Below are positions 1 to 8,413 of a stretch of DNA of 64,000 nucleotides, piece after piece (the stretch's first letter is position 1; each line of letters starts with the position of its first letter). The stretch is from the NCBI GenBank assembly GCA_905234265.1, contig CAJOHJ010000010.1, positions 1-64,000 on the forward strand, in the 5' to 3' direction. Origin of the DNA: an uncultured Prevotella sp. (GTDB lineage: Bacteria > Bacteroidota > Bacteroidia > Bacteroidales > Bacteroidaceae). Below the pieces are notes generated by a model that did not search any database, was not told the DNA's origin, and saw only the letters and a list, made by a program, of their open reading frames with translations. Position numbers and translations under genes: made by a program.

Positions 1-122
1 CTTTGCACACACTAAGAAGCGTTCTTTGGAAATGTGTATAACGAGACAGAATATGTAATTCAGCTCGTTTCTAAATCGTTACCTAATTACCATTCAAAGC
101 GATGTAACGAAATGATTTCTAA

Positions 123-1799
123 AGAGTTATAATTTTTCCCGTAACAAGCATCGGCTCCTATGCGTTCTACGGCTGCACTGGTCTGACTTCCATCGAGATT
201 CCAACCAGCGTAACAAAAATCGGAGGCATGGCATTCCACAATACGGGATGGTATGATAATTTGTCCGACGGAGTCGTCTATATAGGGAAATGTCTTTACG
301 CATTTAAGGGTGAAATGCCAGAGAACACTTCTGTTATAGTGCAAGAGGGAACGGTACACATCGTCAGCTCTGCATTCAGCGGATGCACAGGCCTGACCTC
401 CGTCGAAATTCCCAGCAGTGTGACAAGCATCGACAGCAATGCGTTCTCCGACTGCAACGGTCTGAAAAAAGTCATTGTCAGCGACATTGCCGCGTGGTGT
501 GGGATTTCTTTTGACAATTACAAGTCCAACCCTTTATATTATGCCATGCATCTCTATAGTGATGCTGATACAGAAATCACTCAGTTGGTCATTCCTCCCA
601 GCGTGACGACGATAGGCTACTCCGCGTTCTACAACTGCACAGGCCTGACCTCCGTCGAAATCCCCAGCAGCGTAACAAAAATACGCAACATTGCGTTCTC
701 AGGATGCACCAGTCTGGCAAAGGTCACTATCAACAGCAACGCTATATTGTCAGCCACCACCATCAGAAACAACCTAACCACAGTTTTCGGTTCGCAAGTG
801 TCAGAATATGTCTTGGGCAATGAAGTGACGCGCATTGGCGAGTATGCCTTCTATGGTTGCACGGGGCTGACGACCGTTACCCTGCCGCCATCAGTAAAGG
901 TTATCGAACGGCAGGTCTTTCAGAACTGCAGCAACATTGAACGCGTGAACATCAGCGACATTAACGCATGGATGAGGATAAAGTTCACCGACGGGCGCAG
1001 TAACCCCACCTTCTGGTCGGCCAGCCTGCATCTGAACGGAGAGGAAGTGACGGAAGTCACCGTGCCGGAAAGCATTACGGAACTGGGCGACCAAGTGTTC
1101 AAGGGAATGAAAAATCTGAAAACCATCAAGATGCACGACGGCATCACCAGCATAGGTGCATGCGCCTTCCAGGGATGCTTCTCACTGCAGTCGTTCGAAT
1201 GGCCAAAGTCCTTAAGACATATCGGTAGCGGAGCGTTCCACCAGTGCCGCTCGTTCGACAAGGTAGACCTGAGCAATACAGAGGTGGACTCTATTCCAGA
1301 CGTCGTATTCTATATGTGCTACAATCTTACAGACGTTACGCTGCAGGCCAACTTGAAATATCTCGGCGAGCGCGCCTTCGGAACTGACACCTGCCTGGTG
1401 CGCATCACCTCTTATATCAAAGACCCTACGGCGCTTATGCCACAGTCATACAATCGGTTGCCATTTAATACTTTCGACACCAGTGGCTTCATTTTGGAGA
1501 ATCAGCCAATCTACAGAAAAGCCACCCTTTACGTTCCCAAAGGCACTGCAGAAGCCTATCGCCAGTCGGTAGCATTCGCTAATTTCGAGAACATTGTCGA
1601 GATGGAGGGTGGTACATCAAATGGCGACGCCAACGGTGACGGCGAGGTGAACATCACCGACATCACCTACGTCCTGGACAAGATTAACGGCAAGCCGTCC
1701 GGCGACTTCGTGGAGGAGGCGGCGGACGCCAACAGCGACGGCGAGATAAACATCACCGATGTAACCGTGATTCTCGACATCATAAACTCTGCGAAATAG
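123..1799 (+). pseudogene. BspA-type leucine-rich repeat protein with C-terminal dockerin-like domain, 5'-truncated
   Basis: The reading frame is a chain of about 23-residue LRR_5/TpLRR repeats of the form AF.GCTGLTSVEIPSSVT, typical of Bacteroidetes surface proteins. It ends in a dockerin-like domain (about the last 59 residues of the ATG-initiated 523-aa product) with two calcium-loop motifs, DANGDGEVNITD and DANSDGEINITD. The first ATG is at 228, but a clear repeat unit is already encoded at 141-227 in the same frame, and an in-frame TAA lies at 120-122. There is therefore no room for a signal peptide, and the sequence before about 140 is not repeat-like. I read this as a 5'-truncated or recombined gene; translation from ATG 228 would give a leaderless protein. 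Near-identical ~40-bp blocks at about 383 and 637 could promote recombination. The family identity is secure; the functional state is inferred. Confidence 0.75.
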
Positions 1800-1835
1800 G
1801 CAGTCATCCGCAACCAGACAGACATACTTTCCCAA

Positions 1836-2118
1836 AAACAGAAAACAGGTCTCACCCAAAACTTATATTGCAGTCTGCCAACATGTTGCAGACTTGCGCA
1901 GTCTCACCTAAGCTAACACCCAACTGGTGGAAACCATAAAGATGTATGCGATTTAGAAAATTATCTCATTGACTTACGGAAATATCTCATTGACTTACGG
2001 AAATAACTCAATGACTTACGGAAATAACTCGCAGAGATAATTTCCTTACCGCATACATCATTCCGTCAGCCTTCACACATCATAATTGGGTGCGTCGGGT
2101 GAGACCTGTTTTTCTGTT
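1836..2118. repeat. Nested inverted-repeat element enclosing a short-repeat array
   Basis: Outer arms AAAACAGGTCTCACCC (1842-1857) and its exact reverse complement (2097-2112) extend by about five more matching bases with one indel. Inner arms GATGTATGCG (1941-1950) and CGCATACATC (2050-2059) nest symmetrically inside. Between the inner arms lies an array of CTTACGGAAAT/ATCTCATTGA units. No transposase or clear target-site duplication is visible. Confidence 0.6.
1955..2045. repeat. 21-bp-family intergenic repeat array A
   Basis: About four degenerate units of roughly 21 bp contain the motif ATCTCATTGACTTACGGAA and end in CGCAGAGATAATTTCC. It belongs to the same family as arrays near 29.8, 41.7, 48.5, 55.2 and 59.4 kb. 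It lies between the BspA-like gene and the LacI-type regulator. Confidence 0.7.
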
Positions 2119-2221
2119 AGCCTATTATAAAAAGTCCTTGTAGTGTGAGACTTTTTAGGATTTTCATCCATTCAGAATAGTCTATGCCCCTTTGCCAGTA
2201 TGGCAACCATCTGCCGGGACA

Positions 2222-2253
2222 CAAAAAAATTAGAGGTTTCTCACGAAACCCCT
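2222..2253 (-). terminator. Intrinsic terminator of candidate small RNA
   Basis: A nine-pair stem (one G-U) with a GTGA loop is followed on the minus strand by TCTAATTTTTTTG. It would not act on the plus strand, where no T-run follows. Confidence 0.6.
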
Positions 2254-2308
2254 AACCGCTTTCTAACTAACTTATTATCAACTATTCATTACTCGTATCT
2301 TATCTAAA
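2225..2308 (-). ncRNA. Candidate small RNA with its own promoter and terminator
   Basis: On the minus strand a near-consensus Bacteroidetes promoter (ATTG, 19-nt spacer, TATCTTTG; -7 box at 2315-2323) is followed about 60-80 nt later by a strong intrinsic terminator. The terminator arms are AGGGGTTTC and GAAACCTCT with loop GTGA, then a run of seven T residues (2222-2253). The transcript would be about 80 nt with no plausible ORF. The exact ends are estimates. It lies just upstream of and divergent from the LacI-type gene. I did not recognise an Rfam family. Confidence 0.4.
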
Positions 2309-2314
2309 GACACT

Positions 2315-2344
2315 GCAAAGATAGGCAGATGGAGGAAAAAATCA
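2315..2344 (-). promoter_or_regulatory. Promoter for candidate small RNA
   Basis: TATCTTTGC at 2315-2323 (minus strand) is preceded by ATTG with exactly 19 nt between, one mismatch from the Bacteroidetes pattern TTTG-N19-TAnnTTTG. Confidence 0.45.
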
Positions 2345-2368
2345 ATGGCCGGAAGCGAAAAAAACAAC

Positions 2369-2380
2369 GTAAACGTTTGC
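2369..2380. promoter_or_regulatory. Candidate LacI-family operator (autoregulation)
   Basis: GTAAACGTTTGC contains the perfect palindrome AAACGTTT with a central CG step, as in many LacI-family operators. It lies about 80 bp before the preferred start of the LacI-type gene, suggesting autoregulation. This is inference from one site. Confidence 0.3.
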
Positions 2381-2461
2381 AGAAAACCACGGAAAACAAT
2401 ATCTTTGCCTCCTGACAAGGTTAATGAACTCGCAAACAAACTCTCAAACACTCCCCACGCC

Positions 2462-3496
2462 ATGAACACCAGAAAGCAGCACCGGGCGTCGCTGAAGGAC
2501 ATTGCCGCACGACTCGGCGTGAGCATAGCCACCGTCAGCCGCGCACTGAGAAACTCGCCGGAGATAGGGCAGGAAATGAAGGAGCGCGTCAAGGCGCTGG
2601 CAAAGCAGATGAACTACAGGCCGAACCCCTTCGCGCAGAGCCTCAGGCTGGAGGCGCCGAAGATGATAGGCGTGGTGGTGCCGAACCTGGTGACGCACTA
2701 CTACGCCGCCGTGCTGGACGGCATCGAGGAGGAGGCGCGCAGGGCTGGCTACAGCGTCATCAGCGCCAACAGCCACGAGAGCGTGGCCGACGAGCAGGAG
2801 GCCATCGACAACTTCGTAAGCCTCCACGTGGAGGGCATCATTGCATGCCTATCGCAGGAGACCACGGACTACAGCCACTTCGAGGAAATCAGCCAGATGG
2901 GCATTCCGCTGGTGTTCTTCGGACGCACGTGCCTCACCGACCGCTTCTCCAGCGTCACCGCCAACGGCGACGAGGCCGCTCAGCAGGCCACACAGCACCT
3001 CATCGACACTGGTAGCCGCAGGATAGCATTTCTCGGAGGACCTAACCATCTGGACATGGTGCGCCGCCGCAAGCACGGCTATCTGGAGGCGCTGCGCGAG
3101 AACCGCATACCGATAGACCGCGAGCTGGTGGTGGCAGGGCGCATAGACTACGACGAGGCCAAGGAGGCCACCGTCAGGCTGCTCAGCGGAAGCAATCGCC
3201 CGGACGCCATTCTGGCATTCAACGACATCATCACCTTCGCAGCCTTCACAGCCATCAAGCAGCTGGGACTGAGAATTCCCGACGACGTGGCGCTGATAGG
3301 CTTCACCGACGACCTGCACGCACAGTACGTCACCCCACGCATGTCGGCCATTGCCGACCAGTCGCGCCTAATGGGCATCACCGCCTGTGAGCTGCTGCTC
3401 AAGAACATTGCCGGCGATGACACCGTCTACAGGAAAATCGTGCCGCAGCAACTCATCATACGCGACACGTCGGCGAAGATGGTTAAAAAAGAATAA
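2462..3496 (+). CDS. LacI/GalR-family transcriptional regulator
   Basis: A DNA-binding repressor or activator, probably responding to a sugar. The N-terminal helix-turn-helix reads SLKDIAARLGVSIATVSRAL (about residues 10-29), the LacI signature. It is followed by the hinge (FAQSLR) and a periplasmic-binding-protein-like effector domain (GVVVPNL, GRTCLTDRFSSV, DVALIGFTDD). I prefer ATG 2462 (344 aa): the HTH starts there at the usual distance, whereas the upstream ATG 2345 would add a 39-residue tail with no family counterpart and would include the operator-like palindrome at 2369-2380. The target regulon is unknown; the next genes are purine and membrane genes, so it may act elsewhere. Confidence 0.9.
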   Translation: MNTRKQHRASLKDIAARLGVSIATVSRALRNSPEIGQEMKERVKALAKQMNYRPNPFAQSLRLEAPKMIGVVVPNLVTHYYAAVLDGIEEEARRAGYSVISANSHESVADEQEAIDNFVSLHVEGIIACLSQETTDYSHFEEISQMGIPLVFFGRTCLTDRFSSVTANGDEAAQQATQHLIDTGSRRIAFLGGPNHLDMVRRRKHGYLEALRENRIPIDRELVVAGRIDYDEAKEATVRLLSGSNRPDAILAFNDIITFAAFTAIKQLGLRIPDDVALIGFTDDLHAQYVTPRMSAIADQSRLMGITACELLLKNIAGDDTVYRKIVPQQLIIRDTSAKMVKKE

Positions 3497-3525
3497 CAAC
3501 CGATGGTTTTCGCCGCGCAAAGCAG

Positions 3526-3534
3526 TAACTTTGC
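3526..3534 (+). promoter_or_regulatory. Promoter -7 box upstream of purD
   Basis: TAACTTTGC fits TAnnTTTG. The -33 element is not clear. It sits about 100 bp upstream of purD, before a GCATTA-repeat tract. Confidence 0.45.
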
Positions 3535-3538
3535 AAAA

Positions 3539-3625
3539 TTAAAAATTAAGCATTTTGCATTATGCATTAAAATTTAAGCATTATGCATTAAAAATTATGC
3601 ATTATGCATTAAGCATTAATCATTG
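3539..3625 (+). repeat. GCATTATGCATTAA tandem tract upstream of purD
   Basis: Six to seven degenerate copies of AAGCATTATGCATTAA fill the purD leader. A shorter tract of the same unit follows the gene at 4918-4957, so purD is bracketed by the same simple repeat. Confidence 0.75.
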
Positions 3626-3630
3626 AAAAT

Positions 3631-4908
3631 ATGAGAATACTTTTACTTGGCAGCGGAGGGCGCGAACACGCCCTGGCATGGAAGATTGCACAGAGCAAGA
3701 GGTGCGACAGGCTGTTCATTGCCCCTGGCAATGCAGGAACGGCCCAGACGGGCGAGAACGTGGACATCAAGGCCGACGACTTTGAGGCAATAAAGGCGTT
3801 CTGCGTGGAACAGAACATCGACATGGTAGTGGTAGGTCCCGAGGACCCACTGGTGAAGGGCATCTACGACAACATGAAGGCCGACAGCCGCACGGCTGGC
3901 GTGGCTGTCGTCGGACCCTCGAAAGCCGGAGCAGTGCTGGAGGGCAGCAAGGACTTCGCCAAGGGCTTCATGCAGCGCCACGGCATACCCACGGCAGCCT
4001 ACCAGACATTCGACGGCGAGCATCTGCAGCAAGGACTGGAATTCCTCGAGACACTGCAGCCACCGTACGTGCTGAAGGCCGACGGACTGTGCGCCGGAAA
4101 GGGAGTGCTGATACTGCCCACGCTGGAAGACGCCAAAAAGGAGCTGAGGGAAATGCTCGGAGGAATGTTCGGCAGCGCATCGGCACGCGTCGTCATCGAG
4201 GAGTTCCTCAGCGGCATAGAATGCTCAGTGTTCGTGCTTACCGACGGACAGCACTACAAAATACTCCCCGAGGCCAAGGACTACAAGCGCATCGGCGAAG
4301 GCGACACCGGGCTGAACACCGGAGGCATGGGCAGCGTAAGCCCTGTGCCGTTTGCCACGCCGGAATGGATGAAGACCGTCGAGGAAAGCATCATCAGCCC
4401 CACCGTCAGAGGACTCGCCGAGGAAGGCATCTGCTACAAGGGCTTCATATTCTTCGGACTCATCAACACCGACAAGGGGCCGAAGGTCATTGAGTACAAC
4501 TGCCGCATGGGCGACCCCGAGACGGAGAGCGTCATGCTGCGACTGAAGAGCGACCTCGTGGACCTCATGGAGGGCGTGGCCAACGGCGACCTCGACAAGC
4601 GCAGCATAGAGTTCGACGAGCGCGCCGCCGTCTGTGTCATGCTCGTCAGCGGAGGCTATCCGCAGGAATACAAGAAGGGCTACCCCATCAGCATTCCGCA
4701 GCCGCAGCAACTGGACAGCAACACCGTTGTCTTCCACGCCGGAACAGCAATGAAGGACGGGCAGGTGGTGACGGCCGGAGGGCGTGTCATTGCAGTGTCG
4801 TCATACGGAGCCGACAAGGAGGAGGCCCTGCAGAGGTCGTTCGCAGCCGCCAGGCAGATAGACTTCACCGACAGCTACTTCCGCCGCGACATCGGCGCCG
4901 ACCTGTAG
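3631..4908 (+). CDS. purD: Phosphoribosylamine-glycine ligase (GAR synthetase)
   Basis: Second step of de novo purine synthesis: ATP-dependent ligation of glycine to 5-phosphoribosylamine, cytosolic. The 425-aa length matches the family. Seen motifs: N-terminal [18 protein letters not shown]-grasp core with [13 protein letters not shown] and [14 protein letters not shown]; and the metal-binding [12 protein letters not shown]. The start ATG 3631 places the hallmark [14 protein letters not shown] at the N-terminus. It is transcribed after a TAACTTTGC box and a GCATTA-repeat leader, and is followed by a 49-bp gap of the same repeats before a membrane protein gene. purB, another purine gene, is at 53.4-54.8 kb. 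Confidence 0.97.
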   Translation: MRILLLGSGGREHALAWKIAQSKRCDRLFIAPGNAGTAQTGENVDIKADDFEAIKAFCVEQNIDMVVVGPEDPLVKGIYDNMKADSRTAGVAVVGPSKAGAVLEGSKDFAKGFMQRHGIPTAAYQTFDGEHLQQGLEFLETLQPPYVLKADGLCAGKGVLILPTLEDAKKELREMLGGMFGSASARVVIEEFLSGIECSVFVLTDGQHYKILPEAKDYKRIGEGDTGLNTGGMGSVSPVPFATPEWMKTVEESIISPTVRGLAEEGICYKGFIFFGLINTDKGPKVIEYNCRMGDPETESVMLRLKSDLVDLMEGVANGDLDKRSIEFDERAAVCVMLVSGGYPQEYKKGYPISIPQPQQLDSNTVVFHAGTAMKDGQVVTAGGRVIAVSSYGADKEEALQRSFAAARQIDFTDSYFRRDIGADL

Positions 4909-4917
4909 ACCCTCGCA

Positions 4918-4957
4918 CTAAGCATCATGCATTAAGCATTATGCATTAAGCATTAAA
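4918..4957 (+). repeat. GCATTATGCATTAA tandem tract downstream of purD
   Basis: About three copies of AAGCATTATGCATT occupy nearly the whole gap between purD and the next gene, whose ATG at 4958 directly follows. Confidence 0.75.
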
Positions 4958-5890
4958 ATGACGAAGCGACTACAGAACAAGGTCAGCGAAAGCAAACTCA
5001 CGCTGCCAGTGGTGACGGCCTACGGCATTGCCGTGTGGCTGGCAGCCGGCGGCGTGCAGAACGGATGGTGGCTGCAGCTGGTGGCAGGACTGGCGGCAAC
5101 GCTGCTCATGGCAGAGCTGAACAATGCCAATGCCCTGATACGCATCTACTCAAGGATGGTGAGCAGCTCGCTGGTGGTGCTGCTCTGCTGCGCATGCTTC
5201 CTGCTGCCGTCGCCAGGCTCAATGTTGCTTACCGCACTGCTGACAGCTGCCTACCTGATGCTCTTCCGGACATATCAGGACAAGGCGGCGGCAGGATGGA
5301 CATACTACGCGTTCCTGACCGTCGGACTCACAACGCTGCTGTTCCCCGGCTTGGCACTATTCGTGCCGCTGCTATGGCTGCTCATGGCGTGGCAGCTGCA
5401 GTCGCTGTCGTGGCGCACGTGGACGGCCTCCGTACTGGCACTGGCAACGCCCTACTGGCTGTGGCTGTGCTATGCCACGCTGACCGCCGACTTCGAGCCG
5501 CTGGCAGCCCACTTCACTCCACCGGCCGACATGCTGGCCACCGGCACCGCCAGGCTGTTCCCACTGGGAAGACCGCTGCCGATGACCGTCATCTTCCTAA
5601 CCATACTGTCGCTGACAGGCACCATACACTTCATGCGGAAGAAGTCGGCCGACAAGATTTTCATACGCCAGCTGTTCGGATTCTTCATCATCATGGACCT
5701 CTGCGCGCTGGCACTGCTCATTGCCATGCCCCAGCACAGCAACTTCCTGCTGCCGGTGGTCATCGTCAATGCAAGTCCGCTGACGGGACACTTCATTGCG
5801 CTGACACAGACCAAGGTCACCAACGCCGCATTCATCGCCATTGCGCTGACGGCACTCGGGCTGACGGTCTACAACCTGCTGACTATCTGA
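4958..5890 (+). CDS. Polytopic inner-membrane protein of unknown function
   Basis: A 310-aa, strongly hydrophobic protein with about seven to nine predicted membrane spans, for example around VVTAYGIAVWLAAGG, LVAGLAATLLMAEL, LVVLLCCACFLL, LFPGLALFVPLLWLLMAW, FGFFIIMDLCALALLIAM and the C-terminal AAFIAIALTALGLTVYNLL. A charged N-terminus (MTKRLQNKVSESK) suggests cytoplasmic orientation. I recognise no catalytic motif. It lies 49 bp after purD and 12 bp before the YqaA-like gene, so it is probably co-transcribed with the latter. Confidence 0.8.
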   Translation: MTKRLQNKVSESKLTLPVVTAYGIAVWLAAGGVQNGWWLQLVAGLAATLLMAELNNANALIRIYSRMVSSSLVVLLCCACFLLPSPGSMLLTALLTAAYLMLFRTYQDKAAAGWTYYAFLTVGLTTLLFPGLALFVPLLWLLMAWQLQSLSWRTWTASVLALATPYWLWLCYATLTADFEPLAAHFTPPADMLATGTARLFPLGRPLPMTVIFLTILSLTGTIHFMRKKSADKIFIRQLFGFFIIMDLCALALLIAMPQHSNFLLPVVIVNASPLTGHFIALTQTKVTNAAFIAIALTALGLTVYNLLTI

Positions 5891-5902
5891 CGGAAGGAAG
5901 AC

Positions 5903-6361
5903 ATGGACAGCCTGATAGCCCTGCTCATTAGCTACGGATACTGGGGAATGCTCATCACCGCATTCATTGCCGGCTCCTTCTTCCCGTTCTCCAGCGAGGC
6001 GGTGATGACAGGACTGCTGGCTGCTGGGCTGGACCCGTGGGGACTCATCGTCTACGGAACCATCGGCAACGTTGCCGGGGGAATGTTCAACTACTTCGTA
6101 GGGCGCATGGGACGCCTGGAATGGATTGAACAGTATCTGCACGTGAGCCAGCAGGACCTCGACAAGGCCACACGCTTCATGGCCGGACACGGAGCATGGA
6201 TGGGATTCTTTGCCTTCGTGCCGCTGTTAGGCTCGGCGATAACCATTGCCCTGGGACTGATGCGCGCCAACATCCCCATCTCGCTGACAAGCATCGCACT
6301 GGGAAAGTTCCTGCGCTACGTAGTGCTTATCTACGGAGCCAACTGGCTGATGGGCCTGTAG
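5903..6361 (+). CDS. YqaA/DedA-like (SNARE-associated Golgi superfamily) membrane protein
   Basis: A 152-aa membrane protein with the YqaA-type pattern: GYWGMLITAFIAGSFFPFSSEAV at the N-terminus, a glycine-rich re-entrant segment GTIGNVAGGMFNYFVGR, then FVPLLGSAITIALGLMR and a final helix. DedA/VTT superfamily proteins are implicated in lipid carrier recycling and membrane homeostasis. The specific role of this short subfamily is not established, and I infer only membrane function. It starts 12 bp after the preceding membrane protein. Confidence 0.85.
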   Translation: MDSLIALLISYGYWGMLITAFIAGSFFPFSSEAVMTGLLAAGLDPWGLIVYGTIGNVAGGMFNYFVGRMGRLEWIEQYLHVSQQDLDKATRFMAGHGAWMGFFAFVPLLGSAITIALGLMRANIPISLTSIALGKFLRYVVLIYGANWLMGL

Positions 6362-6406
6362 GCGGATGGCATGCCCGGCAGACTAAGACTGGCCAGGGCA
6401 TGCAGG

Positions 6407-7582
6407 CTAAAAACTCTTAAGCTTCTGGACTATGATTTCGGCAGCACGGTCGGCAGCACGGCTGTCGCCGATGGCTGCATGCACCTGACGGTAGTCGTCG
6501 AGCATCTGCTGGCGGCGGCTGCCGCCAGGCAGTATGTCGTCGAGGCACCGACGTATGTTGCCGACGCTGAACGTGTCGGCCACCAGCTCCGTAACTACCT
6601 CGCGGCCGGCAATCAGATTGACCAGCGACACCCAGCGCACCGACAGCACGCGGCGCTTCAGGAAGCCGATGATGTGCTTCAGCGGCGTCTTGTAGCAAAC
6701 CACCTGAGGCACGCCGAACATGCATGTCTCCAGCGTTGCCGTCCCACTGGTGACAAGCGCAGCCGTGGCCTCCGAGAGCAGCTGGTAGGTCTGGTTCATC
6801 ACCAGCCGCACGTGGTTGTCGCCGATGAAACGGCCGTAGTAGTCCTCGTCTATCGACGGCGCACCGGCCACCACCACGTCGTAATCGCCGGCAAGGTGGC
6901 GCGTAGCCTCTATCATGGCAGGCAGGTTGTCCTTTATCTCCTGAGTGCGCGAGCCTGCCAACAGGGCAATAACCCTGCGAGACCGCACATCACCACCGGC
7001 AGGCGCAGACTCCCCATCGGCAGGGGTAGCATAGCCAACGGCAGCAGCATCCCCACTGCCCTTGGCGGCAAGAAACTCACGCACCTCCTGAGCCGTCGGG
7101 TTGCCCACATAGTGAATAGGATAGTTGTGCTTGCGCTCGAAGAAGTCCACCTCGAAGGGCAGTATTGAGAACAGATCGTCGACGTCGCGCCTGATGGCCT
7201 TGATGCGGTACTCCTTCCAAGCCCATATCTTCGGCGAGATGTAGTAGAACACCCGGCCGCCGCGGCTGTGGACGTGCTTGGCAATGCTGAGGTTGAAGCC
7301 CGGATAGTCTACCAGCAGCACCACGTCGGGCTTCCAGCTGTCTATGTCTTGCTTGCACATGCGCATGTTGCCGAGGATGGCAGGCAGGTGCATCAGCACC
7401 GGCACAAAGCCCATGTAGGCCAGCTCACGGTAGTGCCTGACCATCGTTCCGCCCACGGCAGACATCATGTCGCCGCCGAAGAAGCGGAACTCCGCCTCAG
7501 CGTCCTCACGCTGCAAGGCACGCATCAGGTGAGAGGCATGCAAGTCGCCGGATGCCTCGCCGGCTATCAGATAGTATTTCAT
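6407..7582 (-). CDS. lpxB: Lipid-A-disaccharide synthase
   Basis: GT19 glycosyltransferase that condenses UDP-2,3-diacylglucosamine with lipid X in lipid A assembly; peripheral inner-membrane enzyme. Length 391 aa is near the family norm. Motifs: N-terminal YYLIAGEASGDLHASHLM, FFGGDMM, VVLLVDYPGFNL, YYISPKIWAWK, LPFEVDFF and the C-terminal ATLETCMFGVPQVVCYK. An extra low-complexity stretch rich in Ala, Gly and Asp (about residues 170-205) sits between the two Rossmann halves. It is the last gene of the hflX-surE-lpxB minus-strand cluster, 33 bp after surE. Confidence 0.95.
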   Translation of the reverse strand: MKYYLIAGEASGDLHASHLMRALQREDAEAEFRFFGGDMMSAVGGTMVRHYRELAYMGFVPVLMHLPAILGNMRMCKQDIDSWKPDVVLLVDYPGFNLSIAKHVHSRGGRVFYYISPKIWAWKEYRIKAIRRDVDDLFSILPFEVDFFERKHNYPIHYVGNPTAQEVREFLAAKGSGDAAAVGYATPADGESAPAGGDVRSRRVIALLAGSRTQEIKDNLPAMIEATRHLAGDYDVVVAGAPSIDEDYYGRFIGDNHVRLVMNQTYQLLSEATAALVTSGTATLETCMFGVPQVVCYKTPLKHIIGFLKRRVLSVRWVSLVNLIAGREVVTELVADTFSVGNIRRCLDDILPGGSRRQQMLDDYRQVHAAIGDSRAADRAAEIIVQKLKSF

Positions 7583-7615
7583 AGCTGCGCTGTGGTTTCG
7601 CTGACGGCTCGCCGG

Positions 7616-8413
7616 CTACTGACAGGCAAAGTCGCCCTCAAGATGCTTCAGGGACTGCAGGGCCTCGTAGGCCGTAACGTCTATACGCGTCGGGGTAACG
7701 GCCACGTAGCCGTTGTCGATGGCCCAGCGGTCGGTGTCGGTAGCCTCCGGCTCGTCGTTTCTGTAGTGTCCAACCATCCACCAGTAGTCGAAGCCCCGTG
7801 GATGGTGGAAGCGCGTCGTCTCGTTGAACCACGAGCCTTTCGACATGCGGCACAGCCGCAGGCCACGGTAAGGAGCCGTGCCGTCGGCTGACGGCTTGGG
7901 GAAGTTGACATTCAGGCATACGCCATCGGGCAGTCCCTCGGCCAGCACTCGCCGCGTAATGCCGCTGACGAACGGCTGCAGGGCGCTAAAGTCGGCGTTG
8001 CTGCCGTTATCGCACAGCGAGAAAGCCACCGACGGGATGTGCTTCATGCAGCCCTCAAGGGTTACGCCCATGGTGCCGCTGTAGTGGGTGTTCACGGACG
8101 CATTGTCGCCGTGGTTGATGCCTCCGATGACCATGTCGGGCTGGCGGTCGCAGAGATTGGCCAGCGCCATCTTCACACAGTCCACTGGCGTGCCTTCGCA
8201 CGACCACACCTCAACGCCAGGCTCACGGCGCCGCAGCGTCAGCGTCAGCGGACGGGTGACGGAGAACGCACACGACTGGCCGCTGCGCGGACCGTCGGGA
8301 GCGCACACCAGCACTCTGCCCAGCGGCCTCACCATGTCTATCAGGTCGTTGATGCCCTTTGCCTGGAAGCCATCGTCGTTGGAAATAAGTATCAGGGGTT
8401 GTTCTGTTGCCAT
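7616..8413 (-). CDS. surE: 5'/3'-nucleotidase SurE
   Basis: Metal-dependent survival-protein nucleotidase that removes phosphate from nucleoside monophosphates. Family motif LILISNDDGFQAKGI with the metal-binding Asp-Asp is at the N-terminus; further motifs are APDGPRSGQSCAFSV, GTPVDCVKMAL and GINHGDNAS. The start at 8413 overlaps the upstream transporter stop as TGATG, which suggests translational coupling. An alternative in-frame ATG at 8437 gives eight extra residues that duplicate ATEQPL, the product of a 21-bp tandem duplication at the gene junction. Confidence 0.93.
   Translation of the reverse strand: MATEQPLILISNDDGFQAKGINDLIDMVRPLGRVLVCAPDGPRSGQSCAFSVTRPLTLTLRRREPGVEVWSCEGTPVDCVKMALANLCDRQPDMVIGGINHGDNASVNTHYSGTMGVTLEGCMKHIPSVAFSLCDNGSNADFSALQPFVSGITRRVLAEGLPDGVCLNVNFPKPSADGTAPYRGLRLCRMSKGSWFNETTRFHHPRGFDYWWMVGHYRNDEPEATDTDRWAIDNGYVAVTPTRIDVTAYEALQSLKHLEGDFACQ

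Larger units (their letters stand above)
1800..2461. other. Intergenic region with repeats, hairpins and candidate small RNA
   Basis: There is no convincing protein gene here. It holds the nested inverted repeat (1836-2118), a weak plus-strand hairpin with arms AAAAAGTC/GACTTTTT (2129-2156) that may terminate the BspA-like gene, a minus-strand promoter/terminator pair (2222-2344), and a palindromic operator-like site (2369-2380) before the LacI-type gene. Confidence 0.6.

Noticed and set aside
2129..2156. Strong terminator of the BspA-like gene
   Set aside because: The hairpin arms are A/T-only except three bases and the loop is 12 nt; too weak to call confidently.
2345..2461. N-terminal extension of the LacI-type regulator
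   Set aside because: The 39 residues have no family counterpart and cover an operator-like palindrome; ATG 2462 gives the normal N-terminus.
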